Source: Parascedosporium putredinis (taxonomy: Eukaryota; Ascomycota; Sordariomycetes; Microascales; Microascaceae). Taken from it: a stretch of 64,000 bases of DNA. Under the pieces are notes generated by a model. It did no database searches. It was given only the letters and a program-made list of their open reading frames with translations, and was not told the origin of the DNA. Made by a program: the position numbers and the translations under genes. Below, in pieces: positions 35,798-47,300 of this stretch. The stretch spans positions 496,001-560,000 of the forward strand of contig CASHTG010000001.1 of assembly GCA_949357655.1 (NCBI GenBank), given 5' to 3'. Each line of letters starts with the position of its first letter. Position 1 is the first letter of the stretch.

Positions 35798-38003
35798 ATG
35801 CGTCTGCTCAGGATACCTGCTCGGTGCAGCAGGGTCCCGGGCGGGCTCCTGCTCAGGAGGGTACCCGGGGACCTCTCGCACGGGGGCTCGCCTGGCGCGG
35901 CTCCGAGTTCTGTCAGGTGCGGTCACAGTCATCCACGGCTGGCGTCGGTTCCGGGACACTTGAGAAGCCGTTTTACGTGACAACGCCCATCTTTTACGTC
36001 AATGCCTGTGAGTAGCGAAATGGGAGAGGTGATGTGCAAGACAAGCCGTATCCTTGGTCCCGTGGCCCGCATCTCAAAAGTCTGAAAGCTAACCCATTCC
36101 TTCTTTCCTTTGCTATAGCCCCCACATTGGCCACGCGCATTCCATGGTCCTCGCCGACGTCCTGAAGCGCTGGGCCACGCTGCAGGGCCGCCCCGCGCGG
36201 CTCTGCACGGGCACCGACGAGCACGGGATGAAGATACAGCGGGCGGCGGCCAAGGCGGGCCAGCCGCCGGCCGAGTTCTGCGATACGTACGCGCAAAAGT
36301 TTGGCGAGATTGCCGAGTCGCTGGGGCTGTCGGCGCACGACTTTATCCGCACGACGGACCGGGCGCACGTGGCGGCGGTGCAGGACTTTGGCGGGAGCTG
36401 GCGGGGCGGGGGCTCATTTACGAGACGACGCACCGGGGTGGTACAGCGTCAGCGACGAGTGCTTCTACCCGGAGAGCATGATTGAGCGGTCGTTCGTGCC
36501 CGAGACGGGCAAGGTCGTGTGGTCGGCCGTCGAGAGCGGGAGCGAGGTGGAGTGGGTGGAGGAGAAGAATTACCACTTCCGCATGACGGCGTTTCGCGAG
36601 GAGCTGCTGGCGTTTTACCGCGCCAACCCGGACTGGATCACGCCCGACTACAAGATGAAGGAGGTGGTGGCCTGGGTCGAGAACCACCTCGAGGACCTGT
36701 CCATCTCCCGCCCCGCTACCCGGTTGTCGTGGGGTATCCCCGTGCCCGACGACCCGAGCCAGACGGTCTACGTGTGGGTCGACGCCCTCATCAACTATAT
36801 CAGCAACCTAGGCTACCCTAGCTGGTCGACGACGAACACGACGACCGCGAACACAAACATAAACCCGACCTCAACGACCACGGCAGCGTCCTCGGATAAG
36901 CCCTCGAGCGAATCCGCGACCGCCGCCATGACGGCCTGGCTGGCCCGCTGACGTGCACGTCATCGGCAAGGATATCCTCCGCTTCCACGGCGTGTACTGG
37001 CCCGCGCTGCTCCTCGCCGTCGGGCTCCCCTCCCGGGCAAGCTTCTCACGCACGCGCACTGGACCATTGGCGGGCGCAAGATTTCCAAGTCGGCCGGCAA
37101 CGGCGTGTCGCCCATCTTCGCCGTCGACCGCTTCGGCGCCGACACGGTGCGCTTCTTCCTCATGCGCAAGGGCGCCATCCGCGACGACTCCATTTTCGAA
37201 AACGGCGAGGTGGCCCGCGTCTACCGCACCGACCTCATGGGCACCCTCGGCAACCTCTTGGCCCGCACTACCAAGACGGTCAAGTGGAGCGTCGTGCTTG
37301 CTGTCAGGGCCGAAACGGGACCGGGTGGGTCGGCGGCCGCGCGGCCGTGTCCCCTGGGCTGGATACGCTGCGGGATAGAGTGGCGGAGGAGATGCGGGCG
37401 CTGCGGCCGGACAAGGCGTTGGCCCTGATTATGGACACGCTCACAGAGGTAACTATTTCTTTTCTCATTCTTTCTGTGCCCCTTTGCCTTGTTTTACTTT
37501 TCTCCCCGCCATCTGCAATGATCGCTAACCAACCGAAAAAAGGCCAACAAGTACATGACCAAGACGGCCCCCTGGGACCTCTCGGACAACAAGCACCAGG
37601 ACAGCGCGGCCTTTTCGGAGCTCAGCCGCGTCATCTTCACCCTCGCCGACGCACTGCGCGTCTCCGCCATCCTGCTGCAGCCGTACATGCCGCAGCGCGC
37701 CACCGAGGCCCTCGACCGACTGGGCGTGGACCCTGCGCGGCGGGACTTTGGCCACGCCGTGCGCGGGCCGACGCGGCGTACGGAATGAGCCTCCGGCCGC
37801 GCGGGTTCGAGGGCAAAGGCGCGGAAAAGTCGCTGTTCCCGCCCCTCGGCGGGGGCGAGTTCCCGGCCGAGGAGGGTGAGCCGCTCGCTGTGGATCGCGA
37901 TGAGAGGAAGGCGAGGCGGGAGGCGAAGCTTAAAGCTAAGGAGGAGAGTAGGGCGAGGGCGAGGGAGACGAGAAAGAAGAAGGCGGGCGAGAGCGAGGTT
38001 TGA
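35798..38003 (+). CDS. MSM1: mitochondrial methionyl-tRNA synthetase
   Basis: The enzyme charges mitochondrial tRNA-Met. ATG 35798 opens an Arg-rich, acid-free presequence (MRLLRIPARCSRVPGGLLLR). The class I catalytic domain follows: FYVTTPIFYVNA, then PHIGHAHSMVLADVLKRW (HIGH motif) after an intron of about 100 bp, CTGTDEHGMKIQRAA, WYSVSDECFYPES, VYVWVDALINYISNLGYPSW, WPADVHVIGKDILRFHGVYW and the KMSKS-type loop GGRKISKSAGNGVSP. The anticodon-binding helices include ANKYMTKTAPWDLSDNKHQD after a second intron (about 37450-37541). Frame changes occur in the presequence and near 36117 (C run), 36405, 36440, 36945, 37030, 37350 and 37775, nearly all consistent with single lost bases. A Thr/Asn/Ser-rich stretch (about 36834-36930) interrupts the domain before WPADVHVIGKD. 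The basic tail ends KKAGESEV. Confidence 0.9.
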
Positions 38004-38546
38004 TGGGGGGGTGAAACGACGAAATTGTCGTGTATGAGTAAACATCGACGGATCGTCTGGGGAAAGGGAGAGGCGATTTCTTCACGCCTTTTTGCCTTTT
38101 TCCTTTTTTGGATGGCTATTTTCCAAATGGCTGAGTGTGGATGGATGTACAACAATAACTAGCATAGAAGGTGACGATGATAAACTGTATAATATCAACC
38201 ACTTATAATAAATAGAAGTCTTGTACTGTAGAGCAGTGTGGTGTAGCTTGGTGAGAATGCTAGATGTATTCCTGGGAGTCTTATGATATCGCCGGTGTAA
38301 ACGTTTCAAGGCGATGGTAAACCATTCCCTCACGTTAACGTCGCCGTCACCAATGCGGCGGGATTTAGAAGTGAGAAAAAAAACTCACATTTTGAAGAAC
38401 CCAAGCAACTCAACTCGTTCAACTTCTCTCATCGAAACGGGAGACCATCTAGTCCCTTCGTAATCGAAACCCAACCCTTTGCTTCGCAGTGCGGCTAGCA
38501 GAAAGAAAAGAAAAGAAAAGGGAGAAAAAAGCAAGAAAAAGACAAA
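38004..38546. other. intergenic region, MSM1 to NAT9
   Basis: A/T-rich 3' flank of MSM1 and a short promoter for the acetyltransferase gene, with an AAAAG repeat at about 38505-38520. No coding signal. Confidence 0.5.
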
Positions 38547-39215
38547 ATGATATTCAATCAACACATTGGTGAGCACCCATCGGAGAGACAAAATCGCAGA
38601 TATTCCATGTAATATCAAAATCCTCCTTGATTATCGCTCACTTGGGGCACTAACACCCCTTGGCCGCCGTTCCCCTTAGCCATTTCGACGCCCCGCGTCC
38701 TCCTCGTGCCGTACGAGGCGCATCATGTCCCGCGATATCACACCTGGATGAAGGATCCTGTCAGTTGCATCCCACTCCCCACTGCCCCTTCACCTCCGTT
38801 ACTTTTTACCCTCTTCGTGCCTCATCAACAGCCTCTGCGTTGCAGTTGAGGGTCAGGAACGCAAAGAAGGCCCCAAGAGCAGTAGTCACTGCACGATCCC
38901 GCGATGGATCGCCATGTGAAGGACAAGAAAAGAACAGACCAGTTTATACATCTACTCCAAAAAGTCACGAAGCTCACTTTTTCGTCCCTGCCTTTCTCCT
39001 CCGCGCCCTAGGAAATCCAACAACTCACAGCCTCAGAACCCCTCTCCATCGAGGAAGAATACGAGAACCAACTCTCCTGGCGCCGGAGCGCCGACAAGCT
39101 AACCTTTATCGTCTGCCTCCCTCGTCAAGATGCACACGCAAACCAAAGCCCCGTAGCAGAGGCGGACGACGCGGACGCGAGAATGGTTGGGGACATTAAC
39201 CTCTTCCTGTACCCC

Positions 39216-39247
<32 letters not shown>

Positions 39248-39668
39248 CAACAACAACAAACACGGGGAAACCCTTGGCCGAAACGTATTTGGCGAGGTAG
39301 ACATCATGATTGCCGAAAGAAGCCACCGGGGCCGGGGCCTCGGCCGCGCAGCCCTCGCCGCATTTCTCGCTTTCGTGCGGCGCAACCTGCCGTCCCTGCT
39401 CGCCGAGTACACCGCCGCCGCCGCCGCCGCCTCCGCCTCCGCCTCGACCGCTACACCCACCGTCCGCCTAACCAAGCTCGTGGCCAAGATCAACGAAGCC
39501 AACGCCCCGAGCCGCGCGCTCTTCGCCAGCCTTGGTTTCGCGGACGCCGCGCCCGTGAATTACTTTGGCGAGGTGGAGATGGCGATGCCGGGTTTTGCAG
39601 AGGGCGCGCGGGCGGTGTTGGCTGAGGGAGAGGGATACGGCGAGGTCGAGTATAGGGTGGCGCGGTAG
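38547..39668 (+). CDS. GNAT N-acetyltransferase, NAT9 family
   Basis: Three exons (38547-38568, 38680-38759, 39012-39668) join in phase without any frame break and give 252 residues. The N-terminus MIFNQHIAISTPRVLLVPYE, followed by AHHVPRYHTWMKDPEIQQLT and SEPLSIEEEYENQLSW, is the NAT9 family signature. The acetyl-CoA-binding loop is RSHRGRGLGRAALAAFLAF (R-x-x-G-x-G type), and NAPSRALFASLGFADA completes the fold. Two low-complexity insertions are visible: an Asp/Asn run (about 39217-39258) and an Ala/Ser run (about 39415-39450), both built from trinucleotide repeats. Substrate specificity is not known; animal NAT9 has been tied to microtubules. The 22 nt first exon decides the start. Confidence 0.9.
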
Positions 39669-40318
39669 AGGGTGGGCAAGGCTACATGCTATAGATGACA
39701 CCACATGCTTCAGGGAGATAAGATGGTTTCTCGTTCTCAGAGGTCATTCTCAATCATATAGGTCGTGATGGTTTTTGTAATCCTTCTCACAAGTTCTCCT
39801 CACCATCGAGTCCCACTTCCCCGAGGGTGGCTCTCTCGCTTAACCCTGTGCTTCTCTCTCGCACCCCAACGAGGTCGTGCAAGCAAAAACAGTGAAAACA
39901 GTGTCTCAATGTGTACATATTAACGATTTCCAATCCGGCAGAGCTGTTTCCCCGGACCAGGGGGTATCGTCTCTCTAATCCATGCGCGCGTGAACTCCCT
40001 GTTCCACCGCCCTCTTCTCCCACTCTCCTTTGTCTCCTTCTGTTCTCCGTCTCTTCGCCCTCTTGAATAACATCCCATTCTAATCTTCCCGTCGCGATGC
40101 AGCCTAAACGACGCCCGAAATGAAGCAAGCCTTAAGAACAACAATCCATGAATAAAACAGCCAAGGTGTTTGACAGGGAAGGAGAAAAAAAGATTAGAGA
40201 ATCAACGCTCTTAAGAGAGAAAGGGAAAAAAAAAAAAGGCCTTCTTCTTCTTCTTCTTCTTCTTCTTCTTCTTGTTCTCCTTCATTCCCCTTTCCTTCTC
40301 TATCTTCACAAGGCTGCT
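39669..40318. other. convergent intergenic region, NAT9 to permease gene
   Basis: Holds the two 3' flanks. A run of eleven CTT units occupies 40241-40273, just beyond the permease stop codon. No gene is visible. Confidence 0.5.
40241..40273. repeat. (CTT)11 microsatellite
   Basis: Eleven perfect CTT units, preceded by an A run, in the 3' flank of the permease gene. Seen directly; likely length-polymorphic. Confidence 0.9.
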
Positions 40319-42260
40319 TCACCTCTTCCAGAATTTCCACCACGGCGCATCCCCGCCTTCCAGATCCCTCATCCGCCTCTCCCTCTTGTTCACCACCTCG
40401 TCGCGGCCCATGATCCTCCAGTAGTACACCGGCACGCCGGCCACCACAAAAATCACCACGATGAGCGTCTGCAACGGCTGCGCAAACACGGCCCGGCTGA
40501 GCAGGAACAAGCTGACGCAGCAAAAGACGATGGGCGTCGTGATCCACGTCTTGTACGGCCGCTCCAGCTTCGGCTCGCGCACCCGAAGCACAATGAGGCC
40601 CAGCACCGTGATGAAGTAAAACGTGTAGCCGGCCACGCCGTAAAACGTGAGGAGCGTGGAGAACTCGCCCGCGACCACGTATGCCAGCGTGAGTAGAAAA
40701 TTGAGCAGGAGCGAGTAGATGGGCGTGAAGAAGAGCCCGTGCTCCTCGTCCCCGATGAGCGCGTGCAGCCGCTTCATGAACCATCCCCGCGTGCGCTGCG
40801 TCGACAGCTGGTGGCGGTCCACCTGGCGGAGTCCGATGCGGCTGAACCACATGGGGATGTAGCCTTCCTTGCCTGCCGCGTAGATGAGGCGGGACGACGT
40901 AAACGTCGACGAGTTGAGCGCGCCAAGACACGACGCCGACACGATGAGCGCAAATATAAGCGCCCCGACCTTGCCAAATACCTTGGCGCCGAAGATCACG
41001 GCCACCGTGTTCGTGGCGTTGATGGCTTCGAGCGGTAGCACCAAAAGTACGCCACGTTGGCCAGCACGTAGCTCGTAATGATGAGCGGCATGGCCGTATG
41101 GATGACTCTGGGAAGATCCCGGGTCGGACGACGCAGCTCTCCCACAACGTAATTCGTCTACACGTTTTCATCTTCTACGTTAGCCACACGGTTTTTTTCT
41201 CCAACAGTTTCGGGGAAGAGCATTTCTTCTCATAGCACTTACGTTATCCCAGCCATCGTACGCCCAAAGCCCTGCGTAGAGTGCTAGGGCCCACGACGAC
41301 GGATCCGAGGACGTCCCGTCGAACCACGAGTGATCCTTCCAATCCCTGCTCGCCTCACCCGAGGACGAGAAGCCCGTGGCGGCTACGACAATGCCGATAA
41401 TGGTGACACCTAGCAGGGCGACGAACTTGAGGAACATGAGCATGTCGTTGATGCGGGTGCCCAGGCGGGTGGAGACGCAGTTGAGAAAGGTGACGAGCAA
41501 CAGCCCCGCCACAGCCACGCCCTTGGCCACCCAGGGGCTAATGGTCTCGGCGTCGGGGCCGACGACGGCGCGCACGAGATACTCGCCCATGATGATGGCG
41601 ATGATGGCGGCGCTCCCCGGCTTGAGCACGAGGACGGCCACCCACGCGAACAAGAAGCCGGCGATCTCGCCAAAGATTTTGGATAGGTAGACTTGCGCGC
41701 CGCCATTGAGCGGTATCGCGCCGCCCAGCTCCGCGTAGCTCGCCGCGCCCGTCCACGCCAGTACGCCGGCCACCACCCACACGATGAGGGCCGCGCCCGG
41801 CGACCCACATTGGAGCTGACTTGGCTGGGGAAGAAAAGATGCCCGAGCCAATGACGATGCCGATGACTAGCGACAGTCCGTTTAGGTAGGTGAGGGTCTT
41901 GTGCTTCTCTAGCAGCGCCGCACCGCCCAGGCCGCCGCCCTGGGACCGCGCCTGCTCCGAGGCCCCGATGGGGGCGTATCCGCCGGCGCCCGTCGTCGAG
42001 CTTAGGGGAAGAGGTTTGCTGCAAAGTCGAAATTGGAGGATACTGAGTAGGACCGGCCGTGCATCCCCGCGCCGCCGGGTTGGCGCTGTCTAGGGGTCCT
42101 CGTGCTCGAGTGACGCTTTGCGCGAGGAGGAGAAACTGGGTCGGGAGGAAGGGGTGTTGGAGGCTGCATCATCCGCGAGCCCGCTAGAACTCGCTAGAGA
42201 CGCAAGCTCCAGCGAGTCCCGCGACAGCTGCGGGAAGACGGAAGTGTATCCCGCCGGCAT
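40319..42260 (-). CDS. LAT/MUP1-type amino-acid permease
   Basis: This is a plasma-membrane amino-acid transporter of the APC superfamily, L-type branch, closest in motif to yeast methionine permease Mup1. Exon 1 is 42260-41243 and exon 2 is 41157-40319. The first membrane span NGLSLVIGIVIGSGIFSSPS holds the unwound substrate-site motif GSGIFSSP. GLWAYDGWDN, joined to TNYVVGELRRPTRDLPRVIH, spans the intron and is highly typical. About a dozen hydrophobic segments follow, and the protein ends WWKFWKR. The cytosolic N-terminus is long, about 110 residues, and Ser-rich. Frame changes near 42095 (C run), between 42060 and 41880, near 41815 (NVG/SPGAAL) and at 41045 (VAYF/LVLPLEAIN) are consistent with lost bases. 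Methionine specificity is inference. Confidence 0.85.
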
Positions 42261-43700
42261 CGTTGGTTGATGGGGGTTTCTTATGTTTTTTGGGTTCGTG
42301 GCGGTGGGCGCGAATCGGCTCGTTCGTGCGCCGAGGGATTCGGGCAGCGATCGCAAGAAATATAGGGGAGAGGGCGTGGATTCGAAGACGTCCGACAAAA
42401 GAAGTTTGCGGCCACGGGTTATCGAAGGCTACGGGCGGGCGGGCCAGACGTCATCTGCCTCTGCAGGAATTCGAATGATGCCTGAAAAGGAAGAGAGTGT
42501 TGGAAAGGGACAAGTCGGTTGCGGCCTTTTGCTTCGCTATTAGAACATGACGGCAGGAATTCCGGACACGATATTCGATACCCGACGACCGGTCGCGATG
42601 CTGGGAACGGGAGATTATCGGCGAAGGGACAGGTGACCGGTTGTTAACCTGGAACGTGGGAGGCGGCGGCGGATTGGAGCGTGAGGATCTTCAAGACAGT
42701 TACCCCGTTTGTGCTACTGTATAAACAAAAACTCGAGCCGGCAAAAATGTCTAAGGCGGCGGTAATGGGTGAAACACTTCGAGTTCCCCGCCGGTGGTCG
42801 CAGAGGCCACACGAAGTTCAGAGACAAGGAAGAGCGTGGGTTGGATGTGCGTACCAAACCTCGAGATGATGTCCGCTACCCTGGTATGATACCTAGGAAC
42901 ACAAGAAACAAGAAGTAGAAGAAAAAGGGAGTCCTGAATAAAATAGGGGATTATAGTGGAAAAAGGGAGTGGATGGAAAAGAAGAAGTAAAAAAGTTAAA
43001 TTGATGGAAAAAGGAGAATGCATCAATCCATTTGATCAAATTCGCATGGCACCCAGAAACCCGCTGAGATTGAAGAACCCGCTGGCCGCAAGAGGGAGGA
43101 GAGTGCTGCACGGGTCACCGCTAGCTGCCGCCGCATGCCGCATCGATGGATCATTTGTTCACAAACCTGGCGCCCTGTGTGGATTCAAGTCGGCTTCAGA
43201 CAATGCATCCCATTGGATTGACACCGGGTGGCACAGACATTTGGCACGGCACAATGGATTCAATGGGTTCTTTTCCCCCAAGTCCACCGCGAAGGGAAAC
43301 GTGCTAATCTCCCCTGTACACACATCTCTGCCCCTGCGCGCGGTGCTAAAAACCCCATCCTGGAATTCTCCTGCCTGGGCACTTTTCCCAGTCTCTCATT
43401 GGCTCCCTGACTCAACCTTGATCTCCAGAGTAAAGTTGCTTGGACGAGCACGAGCCAGTTACAACCCTCCCTCGTCAGTTCGTCCCAAGCAACCACCACT
43501 CTCACATGCCCACTCGTCTCTCCTGCCAACTATTTGACTTATGTAATACGCGGGTTCAACTCTCGCCAAACCTTGACAACGTCCATCTTGCCGGCACTTT
43601 GAACGACAGGAATCCGGTGCTCCGCCCACATTCTCCTTTGCCAACCCCGAGGGAGATTGCCCCCATTCTCTTTTCTCTTCAGCCAGGAAGGAAGGAAAGC
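42261..43700. promoter_or_regulatory. divergent intergenic region, permease and DUF1754 genes
   Basis: This 1.44 kb stretch lies between divergent starts. Open frames on both strands are short and look like nothing known. CTCCC/TCTCC-rich sequence precedes the plus-strand gene. No element could be named. Confidence 0.45.
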
Positions 43701-44229
43701 ATGCCCATCGACGATTACGCCTCCGTAGGCGGGGCGGCGCCCTCCGCCTCAAGGGCGCCAAGGTGTCCAAACCCAAGAAGAAGAAGAAGTCAAAGACAAG
43801 GACAAGGCCGATCTCGAAAAGGCCCTGTCGGATAGCGCAGCCGGCGAGGACAGCTCGTCCGCTCTCGTCACGAAGAAGAGTAGGAAGGGCGACCGAGACA
43901 GCGCCGACGACGACAGAGACGACGAGCGCGCCGTACACGTCACCCACAAGACCGAGGCGCAGCGAAAGCTCGACGAAGTCAGGAGGAAGAGGGTACGTTT
44001 TTGTCCCCCTTTCCCCCCTTTTCTTTTCTCCTTTCAGCTGTATATCTTTAATTTGCCCCCTTGATTCTTCTTGCTAATCAACTCCAATCTATAGTTCCTC
44101 GAAATGGCGGAGAATCCAGAGTCGAGGCCAGAGCTCCTCAAGACCCACAAAGAAAGGGTCGAGGAGCTCAACAGCTTCCTTTCCAAGCTCTCCGAGCACA
44201 ATGACATGCCCAAAATTGGTCCCGGTTAA
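43701..44229 (+). CDS. FAM32A / DUF1754 family protein
   Basis: Exon 1 is 43701-43992 and exon 2 is 44095-44229. The protein starts MPIDDYASVGGGALRLKG and continues with a Lys-rich segment (KVSKPKKKKKSKDKDKADLE), an acidic/Ser linker, and the family C-terminus HKTEAQRKLDEVRRKR, joined to FLEMAENPESRPELLKTHKE and ERVEELNSFLSKLSEHNDMP. It is about 143 residues, a normal length. Human FAM32A is a small nuclear protein that stabilises the spliceosome active site; the same role here is inference from family membership. Two single-base losses are evident, one G near 43734 and one A near 43794; exon 2 is clean. Confidence 0.85.
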
Positions 44230-46130
44230 GCGTATTGTAGCCTGGATATCGACTCTCTTTTCTCTTTCCCTCTTCCTCTTTTATTGCGGCCCGTTTTGTT
44301 ATTCATGTGGCTCTGCCCGGCTTCCACTCGGCGATAGGCGTTGGGCTCACGGCAGGAGCACGGTGGTTTTACGATTATGACCCACCGGCGGCGAGGGCCA
44401 ATTTTTGCTTTCTATCTCGTTCTCACACATTATCATCTCGTATGCTCTCTGGGGGCCGTCTCATGGTACCCTCATTTATATCGACAGTCAGATTCCAGCC
44501 ACTCTCACCAGCTTGTACAAGTACGCGAAGCGCCCCGGTTCGGCTAGCTACGAAGCATCCGTCGGTTGCGGCGTAGGAGACAGTTGCGATCGAGAAGGAT
44601 GTCTTAGCGTTATATTCTTCACTCTTCCTCCATCGCAGAGGCTAATCGAGGCCGCCATTGCTTTGTCGATCCCCAAGAACCATCCTGGATCGGTGTGGAG
44701 GGGACATTGCGATTCCACCATATCGAGACTTGGCAAAGTCGAGCAAGTGACGACCCGCGCCCGAAAGATTGAAGAAGGAAAGAAGATGGCCTTCTTTTGA
44801 GGAAAGCGACAAACGTAGACACATCGGTATAGACGACACGACCCTGTATCAGTCTGCGCTCAGCGACATCATCAGCTAGCAGAGAAGCCGTAGCGCGGAC
44901 TTCCCTTCCCTCCTGCACACCCTACAGGTCTTATAGGGTATTCCGCGGCCATTCTAGTAATGGGTAGAAAACCGCTTAACCCTTCTGCAAGTACGGCAAT
45001 AGACACCAGAAATGCCTGCACACTAAAGCCTAGTTCAAACCTGAACCGAGCAAAACCTCAGGATAGCCGCCATTCTGAACACCTTGGCCTGCTTGTGAAG
45101 CCAGAATAAACAACCGTCATACATCCAAATAGCTAGAAGGAAAAAAATTTACAATGTGCGTACAGCACAAGGTCGTGTTGAAACTGCTCGATGGGCGTGG
45201 CATCTAAGTCTACACAATGTTGTCATTTAAACCGGCGAGAGAGGCCTTACATATACCAATAGACGAGGGGAAAAAATATACATCAATGGATATTTCTCCA
45301 GGCGCTGGAATAGATCTACTACCAATGGATCAATCAATGTATTACTCGGGGGCGGAGCTGCCGGCACGAGACTCCGTAGCGAGACTGGTGTTGGTCTGCA
45401 ATTCATTTGAACCCCCTCCCCCGAAACGAGAGCCCTCCCCTCCTTCTTAAATGACCTCATGGATGACGCCTTTGTCCCCCAACCAGGACAGCGAGAGCGA
45501 GATAGCGAGATAGAGACATGTCCACATCTGCCGCGAGAAGAGTGGCGAGCATCTAAAGAACATTGAAACTGAGGGAAAAGGGGGCCAAAAAAAAAAGTCG
45601 ATGGAAAAAAACGCAGTAATTTAGTGTGTAGAAGAAATGTCGCATTTATGGTCGACTGCTTTGTTCTATAGTGCAAGTGGTCATTAAAATCCGCCCACCG
45701 CCGCGATGCAAGATGCTTGTATGTACAATGCCCAAACAAACGCCCTCGGCGTCTGAATCACCACCAAAGTTGATTCTTTCCACCGTTTGTATACAAGATA
45801 CCTGGCGTATCCGCGCTCCTTTGTTTTCTCGGTTCCATCTTTCTCGTCTCCTCTCTTCCTCTCTCCTTCTCGCAAGATTCCAACGGGAGATGCGCAAACC
45901 AAATTCAATTTACTTCCCCTCTCCATCTCCAGCGTGCATGTCTCTCTCGTTTGGGTATATAAAGGAATGACAGATTATACAATGTAATGAATGACGTGTT
46001 GGTAAAAGAATGTAATGCGGAAGATAAAAAGAGTGTAGCGCAAAGCAGATGGATGTGATCCTGATTTCAAGTCTTTTGGGGCGCAAAATGAAATGTAGCC
46101 GGTTTATGGGCCCAGGTGATGCGCCATCAT
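44230..46130. other. intergenic region, DUF1754 to GPI-protein gene
   Basis: About 1.9 kb between converging genes, too long for two ordinary 3' flanks, but I can name no gene in it. Short open frames at 44307-44800 show no family resemblance. Confidence 0.45.
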
Positions 46131-47300
46131 TTAGAGAGCCATGGCGGCGAGCATACCGAAGATCATGGGGATGAGGGCAACGGCGCTTCGGGGAGCGGCA
46201 TTCTGGAGCTCAGGATCCGAGCTGTCGCCGGTGGCCTCGGGAGGCAGGTCGTAGTACGAAGTTGACGTGATGGTAGTGACACCTCCACCGGGAAGGGTGG
46301 AAGTCTTGGTGTCCACGGTGGCGCTTCGGCTCGTAGTCCTCCTCGAGGTGGTAGAATCTAAATCCAAGTTAGCCGGCTCTATTCATATAATTGCGCGGTT
46401 GCTTGAGAATTTGAGGCGAATTATGCGGGATCAGGGAACAAGGGGGCGTGCTCTAGTCGCTGGCTAGCTTGGGAAGGACGTGAAAGTAGGGGCGAGGGAG
46501 AGAGGATAAGAAAGGGAAAAGAGATGATAAAAATAAAAAGACGAGTGAACAAAAGAAGAAAGTTTAAAATGTCCGCAAGGCTCGAGCTCAAGTGAACAAA
46601 GGAACCTTACGTACCAGACCTCGTTGGCGAGGGAGAAGAAGAGGAGGAGCGGGAGGAGGAAGTGGAGGAGGGGGTTGGGTAGTTGGAACTGTAGATGGTT
46701 CCTCAGTAGAAGAAAAAGGAGAAGACGTCTCGTCCGGCGACGACGTACCAGGATCATTGTCGGTGGGAGTAGGAGTGGGAGTAGGCTCCGAGGGCGTGGG
46801 GTCGGGGGTCTTGCTGGTCGGGGGAGGGTTGGAGGTAGTCGGGGGCTTGGTGGGCTCCTTTGATTCAGTTGTGGGCTCGGGATCCTTGGTGGTAGGATCT
46901 GGGGTCGGCTCCTGAGTAGGCTCGTCCGAAGTCTCCTCTACAGTCGAGTTGTTGTTGTTTTGGCGCTTGGCGATCTGGACAATCGAAGTAGCAAGGGCGG
47001 CGCTATCGTCGTGGACAGCCTCGACGGCCTCCTTATCAGAAGGGAAGACGCCATGCTGGAACTTTTCCGGCAGGTAGTCGTGGAGGAGCCTATGGAGAGA
47101 CTCGGGGAGGCCGAGCGGAGAAGCTGGGCAAAGGTAGAGTCGTCCTGGCTAGCAACGACATTGGGAGCAGCCTGTGCAGCCTGTGCCTCCGCATCTCCGT
47201 TATGATGCAAGCCGCAGGGGACGGGGTAGGTACGGGCCACGGCCACCGTGACCAGTACACTCACCGTCAAAGCGACGAGCAACCGCCTGATAGCCGTCAT
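46131..47300 (-). CDS. putative secreted GPI-anchored S/T/P-rich protein
   Basis: ATG 47300 opens MTAIRRLLVALTVSVLVTVA, a clear signal peptide with cleavage expected near VAVARTYP. A more upstream ATG at 47420 would add 40 residues before it and spoil the signal. The mature part reads LHRLLHDYLPEKFQHGVFPS, then IVQIAKRQNNNN, which contains a Kex2-like KR site. A long Pro/Thr/Ser/Glu-rich stalk follows (for example PTPTPTDNDPGTSSPDE). After an intron (about 46615 to 46358) the C-terminus has ELQNAAPRSAVALIPMIFGM and ends LAAMAL, which fits a GPI-attachment signal. One lost base near 47090 separates RSASP from ESLHRLL; the intron phase also needs one. It resembles fungal cell-surface proteins in layout, but I recognise no family, and the function is unknown. 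Confidence 0.6.

Noticed and set aside
43540..43575. T-arm-like hairpin GCGGG-TTCAACT-CTCGC
   Set aside because: The T stem pairs well, but no complementary acceptor strand, D arm or anticodon arm lies upstream at tRNA spacing.
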